NCBI RefSeq assembly: GCF_024741815.1
Contig: NZ_CP102951.1
Location: 5,160,001-5,224,000, forward strand
From: Pseudomonas sp. LS1212
GTDB lineage: Bacteria > Pseudomonadota > Gammaproteobacteria > Pseudomonadales > Pseudomonadaceae
Reading direction: 5' to 3'
DNA: 64,000 bases
How positions within the stretch are numbered: the stretch's first letter is position 1; each line of letters opens with the position of its first letter. The position numbers were made by a program, and so were the translations under genes. Shown here piece after piece: positions 29,320 through 37,087 of the stretch. The notes under the pieces were generated by a model. The model made no database searches, was not told the DNA's origin, and saw only the letters and a program-made list of their open reading frames with translations.

Positions 29320-30510
29320 ATGTACGAAAAAACCATGACCAGACTGGGGGGCTTTGCCGTTTCCGCGCTTTTCCTCGGTGCAGGCAGCTGCGTCGCCGGG
29401 GATGATGTAGAAAACGGGGTCAGGGCTGTCGTGGACGCAGCTATCCGGCCGGTTATGCAGGAGCATGCCATCCCTGGCATGGCGGTGGCGGTAACACTCA
29501 ATGGGGAGCAGTATTACTTTAACTACGGCGTCGCCTCCAAAGAGAGTGGGCAGATGGTCACCGATGACACGATTTTCGAGATCGGCTCGGTCAGTAAAAC
29601 CTTCACGGCGACCCTCGCATCCTACGCACAGGAAAGCGGAGCGCTCTCCTTGTCTGACCACGCAAGCCAATACCTGCCTTCGCTGCGTGGCAGCAGTTTC
29701 GACAGCATCAGCCTGCTCGATCTTGGAACCTACACGCCCGGCGGTCTGCCGCTGCAGTTTCCGGACGATGTGGACAGTCACGAAAAGATGATCGGTTATT
29801 ACTACAAATGGAAACCAACCTATGCCGCCGGAACACACAGGCTCTACTCGAACCCGAGCATCGGCCTGTTCGGCTTTCTAACCGCTGAAAGCATGGGTGA
29901 GCCTTTCGAAGATCTACTGGAAAAGAAGCTGTTCCCGAAGCTCGGCCTGAGGCAGAGCTACATCAAGGTTCCACAAGAGCAGATGAGCCATTACGCCTAC
30001 GGCTATAGCAGAGAGGACAAACCGATCAGGGTGGGCCCGGGCGTTCTGGATGCCGAGGCTTATGGCGTGAAATCCAGCTCGGCCGACATGATTCATTTCG
30101 TCGAGGCAAACATGCAGGCGGCGGATCTGGATGAGCCGCTTCAACGTGCGATCGCCGCAACGCATAGGGGCTACTACAAGGTCGGCGACATGACGCAGGG
30201 GCTGGGATGGGAGTTTTACCCCTACCCGATAGAACTCGACCGCTTGCTTGCGGGCAACTCGCACAAAATGATCCTCGAAGCGAATGAAATTACTCGACTC
30301 AACCCTCCACTGCCACCGCAGGACAACGTGCTCATTAACAAGACAGGCTCGACGAGCGGTTTTGGTGCTTACGTGGCCTTTGTTCCAACCAAGGGTATCG
30401 GCATCGTGATGCTGGCGAACAAGAACTACCCCATCCCTGCGAGGGTGAAAGCCGCCCACGAAGTATTGATGGCCCTGGATGCTCAGATTGGATCGAGTGC
30501 ACGTCATTGA
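29320..30510 (+). CDS. Class C (AmpC-type) beta-lactamase
   Basis: This is a periplasmic serine beta-lactamase of about 396 residues. Starts at 29302, 29320 and 29335 are in frame; the later two give a better signal peptide (Arg-Leu-Gly-Gly-Phe-Ala-Val then a hydrophobic run ending Cys-Val-Ala-Gly). Counting from 29320, the class C catalytic set is complete: Ser-Val-Ser-Lys with Ser90, Tyr-Ser-Asn with Tyr176, and Lys-Thr-Gly at 341-343 followed by Ser-Thr-Ser-Gly-Phe-Gly. No ampR-like regulator lies next to it, so expression may be constitutive. A small recombinase gene follows. Confidence 0.94.
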   Translation: MYEKTMTRLGGFAVSALFLGAGSCVAGDDVENGVRAVVDAAIRPVMQEHAIPGMAVAVTLNGEQYYFNYGVASKESGQMVTDDTIFEIGSVSKTFTATLASYAQESGALSLSDHASQYLPSLRGSSFDSISLLDLGTYTPGGLPLQFPDDVDSHEKMIGYYYKWKPTYAAGTHRLYSNPSIGLFGFLTAESMGEPFEDLLEKKLFPKLGLRQSYIKVPQEQMSHYAYGYSREDKPIRVGPGVLDAEAYGVKSSSADMIHFVEANMQAADLDEPLQRAIAATHRGYYKVGDMTQGLGWEFYPYPIELDRLLAGNSHKMILEANEITRLNPPLPPQDNVLINKTGSTSGFGAYVAFVPTKGIGIVMLANKNYPIPARVKAAHEVLMALDAQIGSSARH

Positions 30511-30674
30511 GCGCTTGAAACTCTACGCACGTTAACGAGGTAACCTGGATGAACATTGGTGGACAATGCTTTTTTATTCACCCACTTCAGCGACTGACCG
30601 CAATGGGTCGGTTAGCGACCACCACGCACTGTGACTGATCCACCCTTGTCCTCCCTCAACGTGGAGGACAAGCC

Positions 30675-31295
30675 ATGAATACTATTGCTACATACAGCCA
30701 CCAGCCTTGGAACAAGGGAAAGCTTGTCGGGCAGAAAGCCCCTCTCCGAGTCAGAGATATCTGGGCCATCCGGGTCAGGCTCCAGCTCGCGGAGAAGTCA
30801 CGGGATCTGGCTCTCTTCAACTTGGCTATCGACAGCAAGCTGCGTGCCTGTGACTTAACCAAGTTGCGAGTACGAGACATAGCCCATGGGGAACATGTGT
30901 CGTCACGGGCCATCGTGATGCAGCAGAAAACTCAGCACCCAGTGCAATTTGAAATCACTGAGCAAACCCGATCGGATCTGGAGGCTTGGATGCATCAGGC
31001 CCACCTCCGCAGTGAGGACTTCCTGTTTCCGACCCGGTTGCACGGCTCAGATCATCTCTCCACCAGGCAATACGCTCGAATAGTCAAAGCGTGGGTGACA
31101 GCCATTGGCCTTGACCCAACCATGTACGGTACTCACACGCTACGGAGAACCAAGGCATCGCTGATCTATCGCAGGACGAAGAACCTGAGAGCTGTCCAAC
31201 TCCTGCTTGGTCATACGAAGCTTGAAAGCACCGTCAGATACCTGGGAATCGAGGTCGATGACGCCCTGGAAATGGCGGAACAGACGGAAGTCTGA
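30675..31295 (+). CDS. Small tyrosine recombinase (phage-integrase family)
   Basis: At 206 residues this recombinase consists of little more than the catalytic domain, in the size class of FimB/FimE. The active-site residues are in place: Arg in Lys-Leu-Arg-Ala-Cys-Asp-Leu (about 55), His-x-x-Arg in Thr-His-Thr-Leu-Arg-Arg (about 154-159), His in Leu-Leu-Gly-His-Thr-Lys, and Tyr in Val-Arg-Tyr-Leu-Gly (about 191). GGAGGACAAGCC precedes ATG 30675. It lacks the N-terminal arm-binding domain of island integrases, so I doubt that it drives the whole island. It may invert or move a local segment. Confidence 0.88.
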   Translation: MNTIATYSHQPWNKGKLVGQKAPLRVRDIWAIRVRLQLAEKSRDLALFNLAIDSKLRACDLTKLRVRDIAHGEHVSSRAIVMQQKTQHPVQFEITEQTRSDLEAWMHQAHLRSEDFLFPTRLHGSDHLSTRQYARIVKAWVTAIGLDPTMYGTHTLRRTKASLIYRRTKNLRAVQLLLGHTKLESTVRYLGIEVDDALEMAEQTEV

Positions 31296-31351
31296 CCACC
31301 CACTGCGACGGTCGATGCTAGACCGTCGCTGTCCGACCCACACCTGACGTT

Positions 31352-31380
31352 GGCGACAGGCAAAAATCGGCCAAAAGCAG
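31352..31380. repeat. Joined flank sequence of the MITE-like repeat (possible empty site)
   Basis: GCGACAGGCAAAAATCGGCC continuing into AAAAGCAG matches the two flanks of MITE copy A joined together. Its inverted near-copy is at 38368-38396. Confidence 0.5.
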
Positions 31381-31391
31381 GCACCCACCGC

Positions 31392-31799
31392 TTAGCGCCG
31401 TTGACTCAGAGATTCGATGATCCGGCATTCCTCGATCACCCCCCCATGACAGCAGGACAGCAGACGTTGAAGCTCTTGCTCAAGACCTTGCAGATCGCGG
31501 ATACGCAATCTGACTTGATCCAGCTGCTCCGCGACCTTGGCATCGACCGCAGCGCAGGACGCCTGGCGGTGGTCAGCAAACCCCAGTAGCTGGCGAATGT
31601 CGTCGAGGCTGAAGCCCAAAGCACGGCTGCGACGAATGAACAGCAGACGATCACGCTCTTCTTCCGTGTACTGGCGGTATCCGGAGGCATTGCGTGAGGC
31701 CGAAGGCAACAGGCCTAGCTGTTCGTAATAGCGGATTGTCACCGCCTTGGTGTCGGTGGCGCGTGCCAGTTGACCCACGGTGAAAGTTGTCGCGTTCAT
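31392..31799 (-). CDS. MerR-family metal-responsive regulator (CadR/PbrR-like)
   Basis: The 135-residue protein has an N-terminal winged helix (Thr-Val-Gly-Gln-Leu-Ala-Arg, then Ile-Arg-Tyr-Tyr-Glu-Gln-Leu-Gly-Leu-Leu), a long dimerisation helix, and a metal loop. The loop has Cys near 77 and a C-terminal Cys-Cys-His-Gly-Gly followed by Glu-Cys, as in Cd/Pb/Zn sensors. It is divergent from the CDF transporter gene, and a typical MerR operator lies in the 68-base gap. I infer activation of the transporter operon by a thiophilic divalent metal. Confidence 0.9.
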   Translation of the reverse strand: MNATTFTVGQLARATDTKAVTIRYYEQLGLLPSASRNASGYRQYTEEERDRLLFIRRSRALGFSLDDIRQLLGFADHRQASCAAVDAKVAEQLDQVRLRIRDLQGLEQELQRLLSCCHGGVIEECRIIESLSQRR

Positions 31800-31804
31800 G
31801 GGGC

Positions 31805-31835
31805 TTGACCTTATAGTCGCTATAACCCTTATTCT
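31805..31835 (+). promoter_or_regulatory. MerR-type promoter/operator of the CDF operon
   Basis: TTGACC (-35, 31805-31810) and TATTCT (-10) are separated by 19 bases, the overlong spacer typical of MerR targets. The spacer holds the perfect palindrome TTATAGTCGCTATAA. It faces the transporter gene. Confidence 0.85.
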
Positions 31836-31867
31836 AACCGCAAGATCGAATGAGCGAGGAACTGATC

Positions 31868-32671
31868 ATGGACAGCTGCTGCGAGAACAAGGCCGAAGAA
31901 CTGGCCCAACTGCGAGCCAAACAGAGCCGAGTGCTCTATATAGTCCTGGCCATCAATGCGGCCATGTTCCTAGTGGAGTTCGTCGCCGGCTGGATCGCTA
32001 ACTCCACAGCTCTGCTCGGCGACTCGCTGGACATGTTCGGCGATGCCTCCGTCTACGCCCTTACGCTGTTCGTCCTGCACCGTAGCGCCCGAGCTCGGGC
32101 TGGCGCCGCGCTGTTCAAGGGTGGGTTCATGCTGCTGTTCGGTATGCTGGTAGTGGCCGATGCCCTGCGCAAGCTGATGCTGCAGGAAGTGCCCGCCGCC
32201 GATTGGATGGGTACCGTCGGTGCTCTCGCTCTGCTCGCCAATGGCTACTGCTTCGCGCTGCTCTATCGCCATCGCACCGACGATCTGAACATGCGTTCGA
32301 CCTGGCTCTGTTCGCGCAACGATCTGCTGGCCAACAGCAGCGTGATCGCCGCCGCCAGTCTGGTTGCGCTGACCGGCAGCCTGTGGCCGGACATTCTGGT
32401 CGGCCTGGCCATTGCCGCCCTGTTCCTGCACTCCGCCAGGCAAGTCATCCGCGAAGCCTGGCGGGAATGGCGGGCTAGCGCACCCCAGCCGCAGCCCCAA
32501 CCAAGCTCCAGCTGCTGTGCCAGCGAGCCACAAGCCAAATCGGACTCCTGCTGCGCCGCGACACCCGCTGCCAGCACGGCACAGCCGTTGCTGGGCATCG
32601 TCGAGCCGAGCCAATCGCAGAATCAGACTACTTCAGCAAAGGGCTGCTGCGGCCCGAAACAAGATCACTAG
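31868..32671 (+). CDS. Cation diffusion facilitator, Cys-rich
   Basis: This inner-membrane divalent-metal exporter of about 267 residues has six predicted membrane helices. I prefer ATG 31868 over 31850 because GCGAGGAA lies just before it. The helix-2 site reads Asp-x-x-x-Asp-type (Asp-Ser-Leu-Asp-Met-Phe-Gly-Asp). In helix 5 the usual His-x-x-x-Asp is Cys-Ser-Arg-Asn-Asp, hinting at a thiophilic metal. Cys-Cys pairs occur at the N-terminus and three times in a flexible Pro/Ser-rich tail. It is the first gene of a five-gene operon controlled by the adjacent MerR protein. Confidence 0.88.
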   Translation: MDSCCENKAEELAQLRAKQSRVLYIVLAINAAMFLVEFVAGWIANSTALLGDSLDMFGDASVYALTLFVLHRSARARAGAALFKGGFMLLFGMLVVADALRKLMLQEVPAADWMGTVGALALLANGYCFALLYRHRTDDLNMRSTWLCSRNDLLANSSVIAAASLVALTGSLWPDILVGLAIAALFLHSARQVIREAWREWRASAPQPQPQPSSSCCASEPQAKSDSCCAATPAASTAQPLLGIVEPSQSQNQTTSAKGCCGPKQDH

Positions 32672-32699
32672 GATCTAGATAACAACAAGGAGAATACCG

Positions 32700-33128
32700 A
32701 TGCGGCGACTCGTCCGACTGGGCACAGCCTTGCTGCTGGCCGTCTCGACCACAGCCATGGCCGATCTGGAAGTGAGTGCGGCGAAACTGCGTCTGCTGCC
32801 AGGAGACCTGCCGGCCGCCGGCTATTTCACCCTAACCAACAACGGCAGCACGCCGGTGGTGTTGAGTGGGGCGCAGAGCCCGGCCTTCGGTCAGGTGATG
32901 ATGCACCGCAGCTCGCTGGAGAATGGCATGGCCAGCATGCAGCATCTCGAGCAGCTTGAGGTACCTGCCGGAGCCACTCTGACCTTTGCCTCCGGCGGCT
33001 ATCACCTAATGCTGATGCACCGCCAACGGGAGCTAGCCCTGGGTGATCAGATCGAAGTGAACCTGCAGTTCGCCGATGGCCAGAACCTGCCGGTAACTTT
33101 TACCGCCGTACCGCCAACCGCACAGTGA
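32700..33128 (+). CDS. PCu(A)C-type periplasmic copper chaperone
   Basis: The 142-residue product has a signal peptide (cleavage near Ala-Met-Ala, about residue 21) and the PCu(A)C Met/His copper site: Met-Met-His-Arg-Ser with Gly-Met-Ala-Ser-Met, then His-Leu-Met-Leu-Met about 35 residues later. Such proteins carry Cu(I) to cytochrome oxidase or bind excess copper. AAGGAGA precedes the start 28 bases after the CDF gene. In this operon a detoxification or metal-buffering role seems more likely than oxidase assembly. Confidence 0.9.
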   Translation: MRRLVRLGTALLLAVSTTAMADLEVSAAKLRLLPGDLPAAGYFTLTNNGSTPVVLSGAQSPAFGQVMMHRSSLENGMASMQHLEQLEVPAGATLTFASGGYHLMLMHRQRELALGDQIEVNLQFADGQNLPVTFTAVPPTAQ

Positions 33129-33138
33129 GGAGAGTCTT

Positions 33139-33573
33139 ATGACCACCAAGGCTCCTTCCGGCCCCTGGAGACTACTGCTCCTGGCCTGGCTGCTCGCACT
33201 GTTCTCTACTCTGGCCGCGCTGTTCATTGGCGAGGTTATGGGGCAGGCGCCTTGCGTGCTGTGCTGGTTCCAGCGCGCCTTTATGTTCCCCCTGGCAGTG
33301 ATCCTGGCCGTGGCCTGCTATCGCTCAGACTTCGATGTCTGGCGCTATGCGCTACCCCTTGCCGGTATCGGTGCATTGCTCGCCCTCAGTCACAGCTTGC
33401 TGTATGCCGGCCTGATTCCGCAGCGCATCCAGCCTTGCAGTGCCACCGGCCCATCCTGCTCGGACGCCAACATGACCATCCTCGGAGGCATCCCGCTACC
33501 GCTAGTAGCGCTGGGTGCATTCGTCCTAATCGCCATCCTGCTTCTCATCATCCGTCGGAGAACCGCCCAATGA
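33139..33573 (+). CDS. DsbB-family disulfide bond formation protein
   Basis: This 144-residue inner-membrane quinone-linked oxidase has four predicted helices. The first periplasmic pair is Cys-Val-Leu-Cys (near residues 38-41) followed by Trp-Phe-Gln-Arg. The second pair sits in a periplasmic loop, Cys-Ser-Ala-Thr-Gly-Pro-Ser-Cys. It starts ten bases after the chaperone gene, and its stop overlaps the next start (ATGA), pairing it with the DsbA-like partner. Confidence 0.92.
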   Translation: MTTKAPSGPWRLLLLAWLLALFSTLAALFIGEVMGQAPCVLCWFQRAFMFPLAVILAVACYRSDFDVWRYALPLAGIGALLALSHSLLYAGLIPQRIQPCSATGPSCSDANMTILGGIPLPLVALGAFVLIAILLLIIRRRTAQ

Positions 33574-34223
33574 ACCGCCGTACTCTGGTACTGGTTATCA
33601 GCGCCTTGCTTTTGGCCGCCTTCGCCGCTGCTGCATTCTTCTACCAGGGCGCCACCCCGCCACTCCAGAAGCAGGCGGCGCCCACCCCGCAAGGCAGCAG
33701 CGCCCTAGTGCGCTTCCACTCGCCAGTATTCGGCCCGGCCAAGGCGCCAGTGACCATAGTCGAGTTCTTCGACCCGTCCTGCGAAGCCTGCCGCGCCTTC
33801 TACCCGATCGTGAAAAAGATCCTCGCCGAGAATCCAAGTGATGTGCGCTTGGTGATGCGCTATGTGCTGTTCCACCAGGGTTCCGAGGAGGTTGCCCGAA
33901 TGCTGGAGGCGTCCCGCAAGCAGGAACTCTTCCCGCAAGTGCTGGAAGCGGTGCTCGCCGCTCAGCCAGGCTGGCACGATGACCCCGAAGTTGCCAAAGC
34001 CTGGGAAGCAGCCGCCTCGGTTGGCCTGGACGTCGATAAGGCACGTGCCGACATGAACTCGCCGGAAGTCGACGCCGTACTCAAGACCGATATGCAGGAC
34101 GTTCAGACCGTGGGTGTTCGTGGTACCCCTACCTTCTTCGTCAACGGCCGACCGCTGGACGAATTCGGCCCCGAGCCGCTGCGCGAGCTGGTAAGCAACG
34201 AAATCGCCAAAGCCGGGAACTGA
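33570..34223 (+). CDS. DsbA-family thiol:disulfide oxidoreductase
   Basis: The 217-residue exported thioredoxin-fold protein has an N-terminal signal anchor (about 5-25) and an active site Phe-Asp-Pro-Ser-Cys-Glu-Ala-Cys near residues 70-77. The cis-Pro region Gly-Val-Arg-Gly-Thr-Pro-Thr-Phe-Phe-Val-Asn lies near 185-195. ATG 33570 overlaps the dsbB-like stop. It likely receives oxidising power from the adjacent DsbB-like protein and acts on metal-stressed periplasmic thiols or on the Met/Cys-rich partners of this operon. Confidence 0.9.
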   Translation: MNRRTLVLVISALLLAAFAAAAFFYQGATPPLQKQAAPTPQGSSALVRFHSPVFGPAKAPVTIVEFFDPSCEACRAFYPIVKKILAENPSDVRLVMRYVLFHQGSEEVARMLEASRKQELFPQVLEAVLAAQPGWHDDPEVAKAWEAAASVGLDVDKARADMNSPEVDAVLKTDMQDVQTVGVRGTPTFFVNGRPLDEFGPEPLRELVSNEIAKAGN

Positions 34224-34227
34224 CACT

Positions 34228-34692
34228 ATGCGCTGGTTAGAGAACCGCATTCCGCCGCCTCTGGTAGCCACCCTTTTCGGTCTGCTGATCTGGCTTGCTG
34301 CCCGCCAGTTGCCAGGCGGCCTGGAGCTGGCCATCGAGTGGCGCCTTGGCGCTGCCTTGGCCGTGCTGCTGGCGGGCGCGGGTGTCTGTCTGGCCGGCGT
34401 ACTGTCTTTCCGGCGCGCCCGCACCACGGTCAACCCATTGAAGCCGGAGACGGCCTCGGCGTTGGTCAGTTCGGGCATATACCGCTACACGCGAAACCCG
34501 ATGTATCTAGGCTTTGCCATCGCTCTGCTGGCCTGGTCGATATTCCTCGCCTGGCCGCTGGCATTGCTGGGTGTGCTTGGCTTCGCCCTGTACATGAACC
34601 GCTTCCAGATCGGCCCGGAAGAGCGGGCACTCAGTGCTCTCTTCGGCGCAGACTTCCATCAATACTGTGGTCGAGTACGACGTTGGCTCTAA
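34228..34692 (+). CDS. Isoprenylcysteine carboxyl methyltransferase-like membrane protein
   Basis: This 154-residue integral membrane protein of the ICMT/PEMT type has an N-terminal pair of helices followed by the SAM-binding signature Arg-Tyr-Thr-Arg-Asn-Pro-Met-Tyr-Leu-Gly near residues 89-98. A helical hairpin follows, ending Gly-x-Glu-Glu-Arg-Ala-Leu. It starts four bases after the DsbA-like gene and closes the operon. Bacterial relatives are common near metal-resistance genes, but their substrate is unknown. Confidence 0.8.
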   Translation: MRWLENRIPPPLVATLFGLLIWLAARQLPGGLELAIEWRLGAALAVLLAGAGVCLAGVLSFRRARTTVNPLKPETASALVSSGIYRYTRNPMYLGFAIALLAWSIFLAWPLALLGVLGFALYMNRFQIGPEERALSALFGADFHQYCGRVRRWL

Positions 34693-34918
34693 CGTCAGCC
34701 CCTTCCAACCAACAGCTCACCGTTCCCAGTGCCCGACGTCCGTATATGGAACGAAATTGCCCGCCTCAAATGGCAGCTGTTGCAGGAAAAGCATTACGTA
34801 TCTCCTCTGAGTAAAGTGCCATCAGGGATGCACGGCTCACCCTACAGCCTGCAACATCACCGTGGAGCTTAGCGGCGGTTGGCAGTTAAACATTCGCCAG
34901 TAGCGGCTGGCAGTCGCC

Positions 34919-35371
34919 TCACATCTGTGGCGGCCAGTTATGTAACTCGCCCTGGCAGTCCTTGCACCAGGCATACAGGCCGTCGTACATGACCAGGCCA
35001 TGGCGCAGCATTTCATGGTCATCGGTGAAGGTCTTCGACAATCCCAGCGAGATGGCATACAGCCCTGCCGACTGAGGAGTGAAATCGAGTCTTGAGGTAT
35101 CGGCACCGCGCACTATCTGCGCCAGTTGCTGCAAGGCCGGCTCATCCAGTTGGTACTTCTTCAAGAACGCATCGAAGCTGCACAACTCGCCTTCATGAGT
35201 GAGCTCGACACCAGGGATGTCGTAAGGTGTAGCGCCTTCCTCTCGCGCCAGGCGCAGCACATCGCCACTCGGCACATAGAGAAACTCTGGAGTTGTATCG
35301 ATAAAACGGGCGATCAGCCAAGGGCAAGCGATCCGGTCGATCTTCGGGCGTTCGCGGGTGATCCACTTCAT
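34919..35371 (-). CDS. ChrB C-terminal-domain protein (chromate resistance accessory)
   Basis: The 150-residue protein consists of the chromate-resistance domain seen in the C-terminal half of ChrB: Asp-Arg-Ile-Ala-Cys-Pro-Trp-Leu-Ile-Ala-Arg-Phe-Ile-Asp near residues 12-25 and a His-rich end. It is the last gene of the minus-strand chromate operon, 14 bases after the rhodanese gene, so the operon carries both full-length ChrB and a stand-alone C-domain paralogue. The biochemical activity is unproven. Confidence 0.85.
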   Translation of the reverse strand: MKWITRERPKIDRIACPWLIARFIDTTPEFLYVPSGDVLRLAREEGATPYDIPGVELTHEGELCSFDAFLKKYQLDEPALQQLAQIVRGADTSRLDFTPQSAGLYAISLGLSKTFTDDHEMLRHGLVMYDGLYAWCKDCQGELHNWPPQM

Positions 35372-35385
35372 GCAGCACCTCCAGC

Positions 35386-35712
35386 CTAACGGGATAGGCT
35401 CCGGGTTGGCTGGCCAGCGCCGTGCCAGCCAGCAAAACCATCGATCAAGTAGCGCGCATCCAGGCCCATAGCCTCCAGTGTGGCGGCGATGCCCTGGCTG
35501 ATTTCATGCCCCTTGGCGCAATAGAGAATCACTGGCCTGTCCCGTGGAACCTGATCCCTCCAGGTGAATACTTCCTCGGGATCGCACCAGTGTGCACCGG
35601 GTATTTCTGTGGCATCGGCAAGTCGCACGCTCGTACGGCGCACATCCAGCAGAGTGAACGTCCGATCTGCTGTCTGCCATTCCGCCAGTTCGCATATCGA
35701 GATTCTGCTCAT
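35386..35712 (-). CDS. Rhodanese-like protein of the chromate operon
   Basis: This 108-residue single-domain rhodanese has the loop Tyr-Cys-Ala-Lys-Gly-His-Glu near residues 65-71, where Cys is the likely persulfide site. I start it at ATG 35712, just after a GGTGGAGG-like site; a longer upstream frame would run into chrA. It lies 10 bases downstream of chrA. Rhodaneses recur in chromate operons, perhaps for sulfur repair after oxidative damage. Confidence 0.87.
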   Translation of the reverse strand: MSRISICELAEWQTADRTFTLLDVRRTSVRLADATEIPGAHWCDPEEVFTWRDQVPRDRPVILYCAKGHEISQGIAATLEAMGLDARYLIDGFAGWHGAGQPTRSLSR

Positions 35713-35722
35713 CCTCCACCTC

Positions 35723-37087
35723 TCAGTTTTGCAGCAGGTGTACCGCCAGTCCGGCCAACGCACAGGCCGCCAGCACCTGGATGACGCCGCGCTTAAAGCG
35801 AAACAAAGCAACGGCCGCTGCCAGTGCAATCAGCGCCGACGGCCAGTCGAAAGTCCCCTCGAAGCCTTGCGGCCAGAGCACGTGATAGCCGAAGAACAAC
35901 GCCAGATTGAGGATCACCCCGACCACGGCGGCAGTGATAGCCGTCAGCGGCGCAGTGAACTTCAGTTCGTTGTGGGTCGACTCCACCAATGGGCCGCCCG
36001 CGAGAATGAACAGGAAGGACGGCAGGAAGGTAAACCAAGTGACCAGGCTGGCGGCCACGGCCCCTGCCAGGAAGGCCTGATCGGCACCGAACACCTGCTG
36101 CACATAGCCACCGACGAAACCGACAAAAGCCACCACCATGATCAGCGGCCCTGGCGTGGTTTCACCCAGGGCCAGGCCGTCGATCATCTGTGTCGGGGTC
36201 AGCCAGCCGTAGTGGCCGACTGCGCCCTGATAGACATAGGGCAGTACCGCATAGGCACCGCCGAAGGTCAGCAGTGCGGCCTTGGTAAAGAACCAACCCA
36301 TTTGTGTCAGGGTGCCTTCCCAACCGAACAGGGCGGTCAACAAGCCCATGGGCAATGCCCACAGCGCCGCTCCTATAACTGCCAGCAAGAGCAGGCGCGG
36401 CCAGCGAAAGCGCGCATGTTTAGGTGACGGGGTGTCGTCATCGATCAGCGCGGGGCCGAAGGACTCCTTGGTCGCGCCGTGGCCGCCACCAATGCTAAAT
36501 TTCTGGGGAGCGAATCGCCCACCGAAATAACCGATCACCGCGGCCCCCAGCACGATCAGCGGGAACGGCAGGTTGAGGGCGAAGATAGCCACAAACGAGG
36601 CGGCAGCTATCGTCCACAGCCAGTTGTTCTTCAGCGCACGGGAGCCGATGCGGTGGGCGGCCTGCACCACGATGGCGGTCACTGCGGGTTTGATCCCATA
36701 GAACAGCCCGGCCACCACTGGAACTTCGCCGAAGGCGATATAGACCCACGACAGCGCGATCAGGATAAACAGCGAGGGTAGGACGAACAGTACCCCGGCA
36801 ATCACCCCGCCCCAGGTACGGTGCATCAGCCAGCCGATATAGGTGGCCAGTTGCTGGGCTTCCGGCCCCGGCAGCAGCATGCAGTAGTTCAGGGCATGCA
36901 GAAAACGGCGTTCAGAAATCCAGCGCCGACGCTCCACCAGCTCCTGGTGCATGATCGAGATCTGCCCAGCCGGACCGCCGAAACTGATGAAGCCCAACTT
37001 GAGCCAGAAAGCCAAGGCTTGCCAGAAGCTGACGGGCTGTGCCGGTAGTGCCGGTTTTTCAGCGGTGTGCGCGGCAGTTTGCGTCAC
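35723..37087 (-). CDS. chrA: Chromate efflux transporter ChrA
   Basis: ChrA exports chromate from the cytoplasm. The 454-residue protein has two homologous CHR halves. Each opens with Phe-Gly-Gly-type motifs: Ile-Ser-Phe-Gly-Gly-Pro-Ala-Gly-Gln in the first half and Leu-Thr-Phe-Gly-Gly-Ala-Tyr-Ala-Val-Leu-Pro in the second. A cytosolic linker near 205-230 separates them, with about ten to twelve membrane segments in all. The start overlaps the chrB stop by four bases. Two-domain length is typical. Confidence 0.95.
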   Translation of the reverse strand: MTQTAAHTAEKPALPAQPVSFWQALAFWLKLGFISFGGPAGQISIMHQELVERRRWISERRFLHALNYCMLLPGPEAQQLATYIGWLMHRTWGGVIAGVLFVLPSLFILIALSWVYIAFGEVPVVAGLFYGIKPAVTAIVVQAAHRIGSRALKNNWLWTIAAASFVAIFALNLPFPLIVLGAAVIGYFGGRFAPQKFSIGGGHGATKESFGPALIDDDTPSPKHARFRWPRLLLLAVIGAALWALPMGLLTALFGWEGTLTQMGWFFTKAALLTFGGAYAVLPYVYQGAVGHYGWLTPTQMIDGLALGETTPGPLIMVVAFVGFVGGYVQQVFGADQAFLAGAVAASLVTWFTFLPSFLFILAGGPLVESTHNELKFTAPLTAITAAVVGVILNLALFFGYHVLWPQGFEGTFDWPSALIALAAAVALFRFKRGVIQVLAACALAGLAVHLLQN

